Positions 34,947-44,359 are shown, numbered from the stretch's first letter. The stretch is DNA of 52,516 nt from Segatella maculosa DSM 19339 = JCM 15638 (GCF_000382385.1 NZ_KB908336.1:1-52516), one strand, 5' to 3'. Notes: generated by a model not told the origin, from the letters alone. Numbers and translations: made by a program.

Positions 34947-35735
34947 TTAGAGCATGGCGGAGGCCATCGTGTCGCCGGCAATAACAAGTTCGATACCCAA
35001 CTCTTCAATGGCTGCGGCGATAGTCGGCGAAACATGGGCATCGGTAATAATCATATCGACATCGTCCATGCCGCAGATACGGGCAAACCCACGCCGTCCG
35101 AACTTGCTCGAGTCGGCAAGTACGATGGTCTTTTGGGCCGTATGAATCATCTCCCGGTTGAGTTCAGCCTCGCGCATGTCGGTGGTTGAGATGCCAAACT
35201 CAAGGTCTATGCCGTCAACACCCAAGAACAACTTGCTGAACGAGCAGCTCCTTAAAATCATTTCGCTGTATTGTCCCACCACCGAAAGGCTGCTGTGGCG
35301 CACGTTTCCGCCTATCTGAATGATGTCGATGTTCTCGTTTTCGGCCAGAAACTCCGTGGCTTGCAACGATGCAGAGACCACGGTGAGCTTGTCGGCCGGC
35401 CGAAGATTGCGTGCTAGCGCATGGATCGTGGTGCCCGAAGCAAGCAGTATCGAGTCGTTAGGCACCACCAATTGCGCCGCTTCCATGCCGATGAGCTGTT
35501 TCTCCTCAGCGTTGAGGCTCTCCTTTTCGTTGACAGAACGGTTGTTGGCAAAGGGATTGATGAGGATAGCCTTGCCGTGACTGCGATACAATCTGCCGTT
35601 TTTCTCGAGTTCCGTAAGGTCTTTTCGAATGGTCACGGACGACACATTGAGCAACTCTGCCAGCTCCGACACCTGAACAGAACTTTGCTTCATGAGTTGT
35701 TCTAAGATATAAGTATGGCGTTCTTCCTTTGTCAT
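34947..35735 (-). CDS. glpR: DeoR-family transcriptional regulator, probably GlpR
   Basis: The 262-residue protein has the DeoR-type N-terminal winged helix (residues about 5-58, LNVSSVTIRKDLTELEKNGRLYRSHG) and a C-terminal sugar-phosphate sensor domain with LASGTTIHALARNL and LGVDGIDLEFGIST. Members repress sugar or glycerol-3-phosphate catabolic genes. The divergent glpABC operon, 1.08 kb away, makes glycerol-3-phosphate the likely ligand; this is an inference from context. A TATCTTTG box (complement 35777-35784) lies about 42 bases upstream. Confidence 0.82.
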   Translation of the reverse strand: MTKEERHTYILEQLMKQSSVQVSELAELLNVSSVTIRKDLTELEKNGRLYRSHGKAILINPFANNRSVNEKESLNAEEKQLIGMEAAQLVVPNDSILLASGTTIHALARNLRPADKLTVVSASLQATEFLAENENIDIIQIGGNVRHSSLSVVGQYSEMILRSCSFSKLFLGVDGIDLEFGISTTDMREAELNREMIHTAQKTIVLADSSKFGRRGFARICGMDDVDMIITDAHVSPTIAAAIEELGIELVIAGDTMASAML

Positions 35736-35936
35736 AGGCCGATTGAATTAGCAATATCATCTCCGGTTAAACTATACAAAGATAGTCTTTTTCTACTATA
35801 TTGGTTCGCGCGAGCATAAGATTTAACAATATATTAACTAACTTTGGCCGCCGCAGGACCATCATTTGGCTTGCAAAGCCGGTCCACGTGGCATTGCCGT
35901 CTCGGCCGTTCTGCCGCACAAGATGATTGATATAAC

Positions 35937-36208
35937 GGACGCACGAGCCGTGCGTCCCTACATACCACGCAACAATCAACTTGTTTACTCGTCTACTTGC
36001 CAACTGTCAACAGAAAAATGAGTGGACGTACGAGCCGTGCGTCCCTACATACCACGCAACAATTAACTTGTTTACTCGCCTACTTGCCAACTGTCAACAG
36101 AAAAATGAGTGGACGCACGAGTCGTGCGTCCCTAGAAGCCTACAGCGTTTCCCATGCAAAAACAGATGGAGTGTGCGGGGAATGTAGGGACGCACGGCCC
36201 GTGCGTCC
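35937..36208. repeat. GGACGCACG palindrome cluster with 87-bp tandem units, copy 3
   Basis: Four 21-base palindromes lie at 35937-35957, 36024-36044, 36111-36131 and 36188-36208. The first three are in one orientation, exactly 87 bases apart. Their 66-base linkers, from CTACATACCACGCAACAA to CAACAGAAAAATGAGT, are nearly identical to each other. The fourth is inverted. The gene-free interval 35736-36812 holds this cluster, the 22-bp array at 36290-36370 and the glpA promoter. Confidence 0.85.
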
Positions 36209-36289
36209 GCCCAAACCGCCATGCACCTACCTTCACTTTTCAAAGCCGTTTCAAAGCTGTTATTTACAGTTTCTTACAGATGGGTTTCT

Positions 36290-36370
36290 TATCTCACCCA
36301 TTTTACCGCGCAATATGGGTGATATTATCGTGCAATATGGGTCATTTTGCGGGCTAATATGGGCCATATT
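36290..36370. repeat. 22-bp-period array, copy 3
   Basis: The core AATATGGG starts at 36312, 36334 and 36356, exactly 22 bases apart, and most cores are followed by ATATT or CATATT so that each unit is a small inverted repeat. On the reverse strand this array is followed by a GGCTTTGAAAAGTGAAG segment and then the palindromes, the same order as at 2.5-2.7 kb. Confidence 0.75.
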
Positions 36371-36678
36371 GGAAACTGATATCCAACCTGTTGGTTCCCA
36401 ACGAGATGTAAACCGAAACGCAGGCCCGCCCATCATGCCATGCAACGGCATCGACCGAGGCACGCAAACATTTCGATATGAAATCGCAATTCCGCCGACA
36501 TACACCACCAAATGCAATTGCTTTCGTTTCAAAACATCGTAAAACATTCTTTCCAAACAAATGTTCTAAAAACGTTCATACTAATTAAATATTTCGCAAG
36601 GCAATAGCGCAAACAAAACAAAAATCGCCAACTTAAATACGAATAGATGTTAAATAACGGTCAAAAACACTTGCAGGT

Positions 36679-36709
36679 TTTGCTTTTTCAGAATTAAAAA
36701 CTAACTTTG
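36679..36709 (+). promoter_or_regulatory. glpABC promoter
   Basis: TTTG at 36679-36682 and TAACTTTG at 36702-36709 are 19 bases apart. Transcription should start near 36714-36716. The leader of about 98 bases begins almost at once with a 19-codon open frame (ATG 36717, stop 36774-36776). It contains TATCGAACA, weakly like a GlpR half site. Confidence 0.75.
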
Positions 36710-36812
36710 TTGCGTTATGAAACTTTTGCAATATCGAACAAAAGAATTTGCAAGCCGACAAGCGTTATCGACATGAATAATACGAATTGACTCGGAGAAT
36801 CCAATCAAAGCT

Positions 36813-38435
36813 ATGGCTGAAAGACAACATAAAACATTCGATGTAATCGTTATCGGGGGCGGAATCACGGGGGCCGGTGTGGCCAGAGACTGTGCATTGC
36901 GCGGCTTGAGCGTGTTGCTTGTCGAGAAATACGACCTGACCAACGGTGCATCGGGGCGCAATCACGGTCTGTTGCACAGTGGCGCACGCTACGCCGTGAC
37001 CGATAAAGAGTCGGCCACAGAGTGCATTCAGGAGAATATGACACTCAGAAAGATTGCCCGCCACTGCGTGGAAGAGACCGAAGGGCTGTTCATCACGCTG
37101 CCCGAAGACGACCTTTGCTATCAAAAGAACTTCGTTGAGGCTTGCACCGAAGCCGGTATTCGCGCCGAAATCATCGACCCCAAGGAGGCCATTCGGCTTG
37201 AACCGGCCGTCAACCCTACGCTGATCGGGGCCGTGAAAGTGCCCGATGCCTCGATAGACCCGTTCAGGCTGACTGCCGCAAACATGCTTGATGCCAAGCT
37301 ACATGGCGCAGACGTGCTCACTTATCACGAGGTAACGCGGCTCATTATCCGTAATGGCAGCGTGGAAGGTGTCGTGATGTGCAACCATAAAACGGGTGAG
37401 ATTTGCGAGGCATATGCCCCACTTACCATCAATGCGGCAGGCATTTGGGGCCACTTGATAGCCCAAATGGCCGACCTTACCGTGAATATGTTCCCCGCAA
37501 AAGGGGCGTTGTTGGTGTTCGGTCACCGCGTCAATCAGATGGTTATCAACCGTTGTCGCAAGCCAGCCAACGCCGATATACTTGTCCCCGACGACGCCGT
37601 TTGCGTCATTGGGACCACAAGTGACCGCGTTCCCTTTGACGAAATAGACCGCTTGAAGGTTACTCCCGAAGAAGTGGACCTATTGATTCGCGAGGGAGAA
37701 AAGCTTGCCCCGGCTCTCGCAACGACCCGTATTCTGCGTGCATATGCCGGTGTTCGTCCGCTTGTTGCAGCCGATAACGACCCTTCGGGCCGCAACATCA
37801 GCCGTGGCATCGTGCTGCTTGACCATGAAACGCGCGACGGATTGGGTGGCTTCATCACCATCACGGGCGGCAAGATGATGACCTATCGACTGATGGCCGA
37901 GCTGGCTACCGACCTTGCCTGCAAGAAATTAGGGGTCGATAAAGCCTGCGAAACCGCCACGAAGCCGCTGCCCGGCTCAGAAAAGACATACAGAAAGCGA
38001 GGTCTTCCGACAGCCGTTGTGGCCGAAGAAGGCCGTCATGGCACGCTTGCTCCGCTCATTCCGAACGCCACCGACATCGACAGAGCGATGGTATGTGAGT
38101 GCGAAGAGGTGACTGTTGGGGAGATGAAGTATGCCGTAGAGACCCTTCATGCGACGCAACTCATCAACATGCGGCGTCGCACCCGCGTCAGTATGGGTAC
38201 CTGTCAAGGTACACTTTGCGCCTGCAGAGCGGCACATGTGCTCTGTGAACTCGCCAAAACAGAAGCGAAACAAAGCCAATATGAGCTTGCTTCCGTCATG
38301 GCCGAGCGATGGAAAGGCATGCGTCCTGTGGCATGGGGCGACACGTTGAAGGAGGCACAATTGATGTCCGTGGTGTATGAAGGCCTTTGCGGACTGAACC
38401 AACGCGCAGGAAAAGGAAAGGAGATTGCACAATGA
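36813..38435 (+). CDS. glpA: Anaerobic glycerol-3-phosphate dehydrogenase subunit A
   Basis: The 540-residue flavoprotein oxidises sn-glycerol-3-phosphate to dihydroxyacetone phosphate. It has the FAD-binding motif VIVIGGGITGAGVARDCALRG, the substrate-side SGARYAVTDKESATEC and GLLHSG blocks, and a C-terminal BFD-like iron-sulfur domain with cysteines in CECEEVTVGEM and MGTCQGTLCAC. It forms the catalytic dimer with GlpB and is tied to the membrane by GlpC. The stop overlaps the glpB start by four bases. Confidence 0.95.
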   Translation: MAERQHKTFDVIVIGGGITGAGVARDCALRGLSVLLVEKYDLTNGASGRNHGLLHSGARYAVTDKESATECIQENMTLRKIARHCVEETEGLFITLPEDDLCYQKNFVEACTEAGIRAEIIDPKEAIRLEPAVNPTLIGAVKVPDASIDPFRLTAANMLDAKLHGADVLTYHEVTRLIIRNGSVEGVVMCNHKTGEICEAYAPLTINAAGIWGHLIAQMADLTVNMFPAKGALLVFGHRVNQMVINRCRKPANADILVPDDAVCVIGTTSDRVPFDEIDRLKVTPEEVDLLIREGEKLAPALATTRILRAYAGVRPLVAADNDPSGRNISRGIVLLDHETRDGLGGFITITGGKMMTYRLMAELATDLACKKLGVDKACETATKPLPGSEKTYRKRGLPTAVVAEEGRHGTLAPLIPNATDIDRAMVCECEEVTVGEMKYAVETLHATQLINMRRRTRVSMGTCQGTLCACRAAHVLCELAKTEAKQSQYELASVMAERWKGMRPVAWGDTLKEAQLMSVVYEGLCGLNQRAGKGKEIAQ

Positions 38436-39673
38436 AATTCGATACCATCATCATCGGTGGCGGACTAAGCGGCATGACTTGTGCCGCAATGCTTGCCAAA
38501 AACGGACAGAAAGTGGCGTTGGTGACGGCCGGACAAAGCTGTCTTCACTTCAATTCGGGCTCCATCGAACTTCTTGGTTTTCAGGAAGGAAAGGTCGTAG
38601 AAAGGCCTTTCGAGGGTATTGCCCAGCTGAATGAGGCCCACCCCTATCGGAAAATCAAGACCGAGAAGCTGACGGTTTACGCCGAAGAGGCCCGGACCCT
38701 GCTGGCCGAAGCAGGCCTGAAGATGAAGGGAAATGCCGAAAAGAACCACTTCAGGTTATCACCCATCGGCACGACTATCCCTGCTTGGCTGACGCTCGAA
38801 GACTTGATTACACTCGAAACAACGGCGGAATTGAATGGCAAAAAACTGTTGTTGGCCAACGTAGAAGGCTTTCTCGACTGGCCGACGGCCTATCTTTCGG
38901 ACAGTCTTTCGGCCATGGGTGCCAACGTAAAAACGGCATCTTTCACCACAGAGGCACTGGCGTTCGCCCGCAAAAGTCCCACGGAGATGCGCGCCATCAA
39001 CATAGCCAAGTACCTCGACAAGGCGCAGAACATGGCCGATGCGGCCCGCGAAATCAACCGACTCGGCAAGGGTTTCGACCTTGTCCTGCTGCCGGCCGTG
39101 CTGGGATTGGCCCATGACAACATCGACTTGCTGCGAAAAGCGGTCGAAATGCCCATCGAATGCGTTGCAACCATGCCACCGTCGGTGCCCGGCATACGCA
39201 TAGAGAACAAGCTGCGCGGCTTTCTCGGGCAGCATGGGGCGGTTGTTTTGAACAGCGACACGGTGAACAATGGCTTCTTCGAAGGCGACAAACTCACGGC
39301 CATAACAACCGAAAAGCTCGAAGAAACACGCTTGGAAGCCAACCAATATGTATTGGCCACGGGTTCATTCCTCAGCGGCGGACTCGTCTCGGACTATCAA
39401 ACAATAACCGAACCTGCCCTGCATCTCGAGGTCGAAGCACATGAAAGTCGCACGCAATGGACGTCGGAATACCTCTTCGATGAGCAGCCTTACATGGCCT
39501 TCGGCGTGAAGACAACCGACGATTTCCACCCGATGAAAGACGGAAAAACCGTCACCAACCTCTACGCCATCGGCTCCGTTCTGAGCGGAAACAGCGGCAT
39601 CAAGCAGGCCACGGGCACGGGAGTATCGATGCTTACGGCCATTGCCGTGGCGCACAACATTCTAAACCAGTAA
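38432..39673 (+). CDS. glpB: Anaerobic glycerol-3-phosphate dehydrogenase subunit B
   Basis: The ATG at 38432 gives 413 residues starting MKFDTIIIGGGLSGMTCAAM, an FAD/NAD-type Rossmann motif. SCLHFNSGSIELLG and the C-terminal GSVLSGNSGIKQATGTGVSM match GlpB. In-frame codons upstream to 38387 lie within glpA and are not used. GlpB is the second soluble subunit, thought to pass electrons from GlpA. It is coupled to glpA by an ATGA overlap and followed by glpC after three bases. Confidence 0.93.
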   Translation: MKFDTIIIGGGLSGMTCAAMLAKNGQKVALVTAGQSCLHFNSGSIELLGFQEGKVVERPFEGIAQLNEAHPYRKIKTEKLTVYAEEARTLLAEAGLKMKGNAEKNHFRLSPIGTTIPAWLTLEDLITLETTAELNGKKLLLANVEGFLDWPTAYLSDSLSAMGANVKTASFTTEALAFARKSPTEMRAINIAKYLDKAQNMADAAREINRLGKGFDLVLLPAVLGLAHDNIDLLRKAVEMPIECVATMPPSVPGIRIENKLRGFLGQHGAVVLNSDTVNNGFFEGDKLTAITTEKLEETRLEANQYVLATGSFLSGGLVSDYQTITEPALHLEVEAHESRTQWTSEYLFDEQPYMAFGVKTTDDFHPMKDGKTVTNLYAIGSVLSGNSGIKQATGTGVSMLTAIAVAHNILNQ

Positions 39674-39676
39674 GCC

Positions 39677-40975
39677 ATGTCAGAGATACAGTTAAAGAAT
39701 ATCAGCCGACACGAGTTGGAACAATGCCTGAAGTGCTCCATCTGCACGGTGTATTGCCCTGTCTCGGCCGTCGAACCTAAATATCCGGGACCTAAACATT
39801 CGGGTCCCGACTTGATGCGTTACCGCATCAAAGACGCCGCTTTCTTCAACGAAAACCTCAAGATGTGCCTCAATTGCAAGCGTTGCGAGGTAGCCTGTCC
39901 CAATGATGTAAAGGTGGGAGATATCATTCAAGAGGCGCGAATCAAGTACAGTACGCACACGCCTTCACTGCGCGATCGCATGTTAGCCAACACGGATTTC
40001 GTGGGAACCATGGCCACAATGGTGGCCCCGGTGGTCAACTTCTCGTTGGGATTGAAGCCGGCCAAGACCGTACTCCACACGGTAATGGGCATCGACAAAC
40101 ACCGTACTTTCCCCTCATACAGCCGCCAGAAGTTCGAAACTTGGTTCAAGAAAGAGGCCGAGGAACAGCAGAAACAATTCACAAGGTTCGTCAGTTACTT
40201 CCACGGTTGCTATGTTAATTACAACTATCCGCAACTGGGTAAGGATCTTGTGAAGATTATGAACGCTTGCAACTACGGCGTTCATCTGCTCGAAAAAGAG
40301 AAGTGTTGCGGCGTGGCCCTCATTGCCAACGGCCTCTCGGCACAGGCAAAACGACAGGGAACGGTCAACCTAAAGTCGATGCGGCGGTCGATTGAGAACC
40401 GTGACGAGGCCATCGTAACCACGAGCTCCACCTGCACGTTCACCATGCGCGACGAATATAAGCATCTGCTTGAGCTTGACAACGCCGACGTGAGAGACAG
40501 TCTGATGCTGGCAACTCGCTTTCTTCACACCCTTATCACAGCCGGAAAGATACGCTTGGCTTTCAAAAAAGACTATCGGAAAAAGGTGGCTTATCACTCG
40601 GCATGCCACATGGAGCGGCTGGGCTGGATTGTTTACAGCACCGAACTGATGCGAATGGTGCCGGGACTCGACCTCATCATGCTCGAAAGCCAATGCTGCG
40701 GAATTGCCGGAACCTATGGGTTTAAGAAAGAGAATTATGAGCGTTCGCAGCAAATCGGCGCGACACTCTTCGACCATATCAACGAGGTAGATCCCGACTG
40801 CGTGTCGACCGACTGCGAAACCTGCAAGTGGCAGATAGAAATGTCGACCAAGTATAAGGTCATCAACCCTATCTCGCTCATCGCCGAAGCACTCGATGTG
40901 GAAGAAACACGACGACTGAACACAGTGCATGAAGCCGATAAACCACGCATGCAGGGTGACTTAGCGATGCCTTAG
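39677..40975 (+). CDS. glpC: Anaerobic glycerol-3-phosphate dehydrogenase subunit C
   Basis: The 432-residue protein has two 4Fe-4S ferredoxin-type motifs near the N-terminus (CLKCSICTVYCP and CLNCKRCEVACP) and two CCG domains later, with KEKCCGVAL and SQCCGIAGTYG. GlpC anchors GlpAB to the membrane side and passes electrons to the quinone pool. It is the last gene of the operon, followed by a hairpin terminator about 80 bases on. Confidence 0.94.
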   Translation: MSEIQLKNISRHELEQCLKCSICTVYCPVSAVEPKYPGPKHSGPDLMRYRIKDAAFFNENLKMCLNCKRCEVACPNDVKVGDIIQEARIKYSTHTPSLRDRMLANTDFVGTMATMVAPVVNFSLGLKPAKTVLHTVMGIDKHRTFPSYSRQKFETWFKKEAEEQQKQFTRFVSYFHGCYVNYNYPQLGKDLVKIMNACNYGVHLLEKEKCCGVALIANGLSAQAKRQGTVNLKSMRRSIENRDEAIVTTSSTCTFTMRDEYKHLLELDNADVRDSLMLATRFLHTLITAGKIRLAFKKDYRKKVAYHSACHMERLGWIVYSTELMRMVPGLDLIMLESQCCGIAGTYGFKKENYERSQQIGATLFDHINEVDPDCVSTDCETCKWQIEMSTKYKVINPISLIAEALDVEETRRLNTVHEADKPRMQGDLAMP

Positions 40976-41056
40976 CGAAGTAGTGGACGACGCTTTGGCT
41001 GCGTTGAAGAAAAAGTGTTCTGAATAATCAAATCCATCTTAATAATATCATCACAC

Positions 41057-41097
41057 GAAAGGTGGCCAGCTGTGAAGCCCGCCACCTTTCATTTTTT
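41057..41097 (+). terminator. Terminator of glpABC
   Basis: GAAAGGTGGC (41057-41066) pairs perfectly with GCCACCTTTC (41081-41090), followed by ATTTTTTCC. Confidence 0.85.
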
Positions 41098-41129
41098 CCC
41101 AAATCTTTCCGTCTCGGAGAACGAAAAGC

Positions 41130-42125
41130 TTAGAATTGGTTTTCGACAATCTCGCTCAAAACGTCCTTGATGTCAAGCCCTGCGGCACGAACCTGCTGAG
41201 GAATGAAGCTCGTTGCGGTCATTCCGGGCGTAGTATTGATTTCGAGCATATAGATAAGGTCGTTGCCTTGCTCGTCTTTCGCAATGATATAATCGATGCG
41301 AATGATGCCGTTGGCATGCAGGATATCGTAGATGCGGCTCGTCTCGGCAGCCACCTTGGCCGCTGTTTCGGGGCTGAGTCGGGCCGGAGTAATCTCTTGT
41401 ACCTGTCCGTTATACTTGGCATCGTAGTCGAAGAACTCGTTCTTTGTAACGACTTCCGTAGCAGGAAGCACCACTTCCTTATCGCGTGTCTTATAGATTC
41501 CCTGCGAGATTTCGACGCCATCAATGAACTTTTCGATCATCACCTCATTGCTTTCCATGAACGCAACGCGCAGGGCGGGGGCCAAACGGTCGGCATTCTT
41601 CACCTTGGAAACGCCGAAACTGCTACCATCGGCCGCCGGTTTCACGAAGCAAGGCATGCCTAATCGCTGTTCTATTTCTTCCTCATCGTAATCTTCACCA
41701 CGCCGAAGCAGAATGCTATCTGCCACGCGTACGCCGAAGCCACGCAGGTAGTTGTTGAGCACAAACTTGTCGAATGTCATCGCTTCGACAAGCACTCCGC
41801 TGGTTGAATAAGGCAGATGAATGAGGTCAAAGTAGCCTTGCATGACGCCGTTCTCACCCGGTTGGCCATGAATAGTGATGTAGGCATAGTCGAAGAAGAC
41901 GCGCTTTCCGTTGCATTTGAACGAAAAGTCGTTCTTGTCGATGGCTGCCGTTGCACCGTCGTTGAAGTTCACATGCCAGTCAGTTCCTTTCACATCGACG
42001 ATGTAAACATTATACTTCGCCTTGTCGAAAAAGGAATAAAGGCCTTGTGCAGAGCGCAACGAGACGTCGTGCTCCGATGAATCACCACCGCAAACGATGG
42101 CTATGTTCCGTTTTGATTGCTCCAT
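41130..42125 (-). CDS. ddl: D-alanine--D-alanine ligase
   Basis: Ddl makes the D-Ala-D-Ala dipeptide used by MurF (gene at 5.0 kb). The 331-residue ATP-grasp protein shows the N-terminal VCGGDSSEHDVSL, ITIHGQPGENGVMQGYFDL, MPCFVKPAADGSSFGVSKV and LEINTTPGMTATSFIPQQ near the C-terminus. It begins 13 bases after rluD, forming a leftward operon with the PASTA gene and rluD. Confidence 0.95.
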   Translation of the reverse strand: MEQSKRNIAIVCGGDSSEHDVSLRSAQGLYSFFDKAKYNVYIVDVKGTDWHVNFNDGATAAIDKNDFSFKCNGKRVFFDYAYITIHGQPGENGVMQGYFDLIHLPYSTSGVLVEAMTFDKFVLNNYLRGFGVRVADSILLRRGEDYDEEEIEQRLGMPCFVKPAADGSSFGVSKVKNADRLAPALRVAFMESNEVMIEKFIDGVEISQGIYKTRDKEVVLPATEVVTKNEFFDYDAKYNGQVQEITPARLSPETAAKVAAETSRIYDILHANGIIRIDYIIAKDEQGNDLIYMLEINTTPGMTATSFIPQQVRAAGLDIKDVLSEIVENQF

Positions 42126-42138
42126 AATCTATATTGAT

Positions 42139-43236
42139 TTACTTGTTCTCTGCAAATGTGTCTTGCGTTGTTCCCTTGATATAAGCCCGCCATTTCTCGA
42201 TGAGTCCGCTGAAGTCGTGGGGCCACGTGGAGTCGAAGTCCATCTGACGGCCTGTCGTGGGGTGAACGAACCCCAAGGTTTTGGCGTGTAAGGCCTGCCG
42301 CGGACAGCACTTGAAGCAGTTCTGAATGAAAGCCCGGTAGGTGCTGCTGCGTTGCCCACGCAGGATTTCAGTTCCCCCATACGACTCGTCTGCAAACAGC
42401 GGATGGCCGATATGCTTCATGTGAGCACGTATCTGATGGGTGCGACCTGTCTCAAGCAGGCATTCCACGAGCGTGGTATAGCCATAGCGTTCGATGACCC
42501 TGTAATGGGTAACTGCGTACTTTCCGATGCCACTGTCGGCCGGAAAGACTTTCATGCGCAGGCGGTTCTTGGGGTCGCGGGCAATGTTTCCCTCGATAGT
42601 CCCCGTGTCCTCTACAAGGTTTCCCCACACCAAGGCATTGTAACTGCGGTGAGTAGTCTTGTTGAAAAACTGTTTTCCGAGGGCCGTCTTGGCTGCTGCT
42701 GTCTTGGCAACGACAAGGAGTCCGCTGGTATCTTTGTCAATACGGTGCACCAATCCCACCTCGGGGTCGTTGGCGTCGAAGCCTTCCAAGTCTCTCAAAT
42801 GCCACGCCACGGCATTGATAAGCGTCCCCGTGAAGTTGCCGGCACCGGGATGTACAACCATTCCGGCAGGCTTATTGACGACCATGAGCACGTTATCTTC
42901 GTAGACAATTTCAAGAGGAATGTCTTCGGCAATGATGCTCGTTTCGTGCTTGGGTCGGTCAAGCATGAGCGTAATCACATCGCCGGGGCGCACCTTATAG
43001 TTGCTCTTTACGGGCTTGCCGTTCACATGAATGAAGCCCGAATCGGCTGCTTGCTGAATGCGATTGCGGCTCTGATAGGGATTCTTCTCGGCCAAGAACC
43101 TGTCGATACGCACAGGAGTCTGCCCCATATCCACTGCTATCTTCCAGTGTTCATAGAGCTGCTGTGCGTCGTTTTCCAAGTCTTCTATGTCAAAGAGCTG
43201 TTCTTCTGTCATGGGATTTCCGTCGAGTGCCTTCAT
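42139..43236 (-). CDS. rluD: RluD-family 23S rRNA pseudouridine synthase
   Basis: The 365-residue protein has an N-terminal S4 RNA-binding domain (about residues 44-92, starting at VRIDRFLAEKNPYQSRNRIQ) and the RluA/RluD catalytic domain with Asp167 in HRIDKDTSGLLVVAK. RluD modifies helix 69 of 23S rRNA. Assignment to RluD rather than a paralogue rests on the S4 domain and length. A second ATG at codon 9 is a possible start. The upstream PASTA gene overlaps by four bases. Confidence 0.88.
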   Translation of the reverse strand: MKALDGNPMTEEQLFDIEDLENDAQQLYEHWKIAVDMGQTPVRIDRFLAEKNPYQSRNRIQQAADSGFIHVNGKPVKSNYKVRPGDVITLMLDRPKHETSIIAEDIPLEIVYEDNVLMVVNKPAGMVVHPGAGNFTGTLINAVAWHLRDLEGFDANDPEVGLVHRIDKDTSGLLVVAKTAAAKTALGKQFFNKTTHRSYNALVWGNLVEDTGTIEGNIARDPKNRLRMKVFPADSGIGKYAVTHYRVIERYGYTTLVECLLETGRTHQIRAHMKHIGHPLFADESYGGTEILRGQRSSTYRAFIQNCFKCCPRQALHAKTLGFVHPTTGRQMDFDSTWPHDFSGLIEKWRAYIKGTTQDTFAENK

Positions 43237-43928
43237 TGATCGCTGTGATTATGCTTGTTGGCAGGCTCACCGGCCTCCGGTCCTGTCACGACTTGAAACT
43301 CATCTACATCGTTGTTGTCTTCTTTCGTATCAGGAATTTCAGGGTCGACATAATTGACCGAATCGTCGGCACTACGCATACCGTTGCCCACCTGAACAAT
43401 CAATGTGGACTCAACGGATATCTTTTCGCCGGCAACAACATGGCGGCCTTTCACCAAAATGCCGTAAACCCAATCCTTTTCTCCGGGGATATACTGCGGT
43501 GTTCCGAGTTTGAAGCCCATCGCCGTCAGCTTAGCCATGGCCTCACGGAGCGAACAGTTATCGATGATATCGGGAAGCGTAATCGTCGGAGAATGTGGGG
43601 AGTTGATAGTCACATAAATAACGTGGCCCGACTTCACGCGCTCTCCGGGAGCAGGAGATTGTTCCAAGATGCAATCAGGGGGGAGTGTCTTCTTGTAACC
43701 AGTATCGACAACCTGAACTTCAAGCCCCAAGTTGCTGAGAATATGCTTGGCATCGGCAAGTTGCATGTGTTTCAAGTTGGGAATGGCAATGGCTTCGCCG
43801 TGATGTGTATAAATATCAAGTCCGAACTTCGCACCAAGGCAAAGCAAAACCACGACGACGGCCATGGCTATGAGGTTCTTCCATAGATACCAGCTCTTGA
43901 ACTTACTGACGAATTCCGACGACTTCAT
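43233..43928 (-). CDS. Membrane-anchored protein with PASTA domains
   Basis: Start at the ATG 43926-43928 gives 231 residues; the open frame reaches 44009 but would cross the promoter. Residues about 18-36 form one membrane helix. Two PASTA domains follow (about 43-109 and 112-183, each with the LGL/GFKLG and SPAPGERVKSG-type motifs), then a charged tail. PASTA domains bind peptidoglycan fragments in other bacteria. There is no kinase domain. Conserved placement next to rluD and ddl suggests a wall-related role, by inference. Confidence 0.88.
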   Translation of the reverse strand: MKSSEFVSKFKSWYLWKNLIAMAVVVVLLCLGAKFGLDIYTHHGEAIAIPNLKHMQLADAKHILSNLGLEVQVVDTGYKKTLPPDCILEQSPAPGERVKSGHVIYVTINSPHSPTITLPDIIDNCSLREAMAKLTAMGFKLGTPQYIPGEKDWVYGILVKGRHVVAGEKISVESTLIVQVGNGMRSADDSVNYVDPEIPDTKEDNNDVDEFQVVTGPEAGEPANKHNHSDQ

Positions 43929-43954
43929 CTTTATTCTTTCGTATTCTAATGATG

Positions 43955-43985
43955 CAAAGGTAAGATAATCCCCTTGAAATACAAA
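43955..43985 (-). promoter_or_regulatory. Promoter of the PASTA-rluD-ddl operon
   Basis: On the minus strand TTTG (complement 43982-43985) and TACCTTTG (complement 43955-43962) are 19 bases apart. The -7 box ends about 26 bases before the PASTA start codon. Confidence 0.75.
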
Positions 43986-43996
43986 ATAAATAAACA

Positions 43997-44035
43997 CAAA
44001 AAGCAGCAAAGAACAATCTTCTCTGCTGCTTTTTG
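43997..44035 (-). terminator. rpmH terminator (symmetrical)
   Basis: CAAAAAGCAGCA (43997-44008) and TGCTGCTTTTTG (44024-44035) form a perfect 12-bp stem with T-runs on both strands. It ends the rpmH transcript before the PASTA promoter. Confidence 0.85.
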
Positions 44036-44061
44036 TCGTCTTCCGACCCGGTGTCTACGGA

Positions 44062-44217
44062 TTATTTCCCGTGGTTCTCGTCAGAGACGGTTAACTTCTT
44101 GCGGCCATGAGCACGACGTGAAGCCAACACGCGACGCCCGTTCTTCGTTGCCATTCTTTCACGGAAGCCATGCTTGTTCACACGACGACGGTTGTGAGGC
44201 TGGAATGTTCTTTTCAT
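44062..44217 (-). CDS. rpmH: 50S ribosomal protein L34
   Basis: The 51-residue, Arg/Lys-rich protein begins [22 protein letters not shown] and continues [22 protein letters not shown], which is unmistakable L34. The usual C-terminus is extended by SDENHGK. Start and stop were read directly from the complement (ATG 44215-44217, TAA 44062-44064). It has its own promoter and terminator and is divergent from efp. Confidence 0.97.
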   Translation of the reverse strand: MKRTFQPHNRRRVNKHGFRERMATKNGRRVLASRRAHGRKKLTVSDENHGK

Positions 44218-44303
44218 TTTCTTTCTTATTTATTTGTTATTGATTTGCTGATAAGGCCGAAAGCGAGCGAGACTGTAACGTACAAACCCTCCGCTTTGGG
44301 CTG

Positions 44304-44334
44304 CAAAATTACGCATAATTTTCGAATTACCAAA
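44304..44334 (-). promoter_or_regulatory. rpmH promoter
   Basis: On the minus strand TTTG (complement 44331-44334) and TAATTTTG (complement 44304-44311) are 19 bases apart. The leader is about 80 bases. Confidence 0.7.
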
Positions 44335-44359
44335 GAATGAAGAGAATTTTAAGTAGCCA

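Noticed and set aside
35937..36208. CRISPR array at the GGACGCACG palindromes
   Set aside because: The 66-base parts between palindromes are nearly identical to each other, so they are part of a tandem repeat and not unique spacers. The palindromes also switch orientation.
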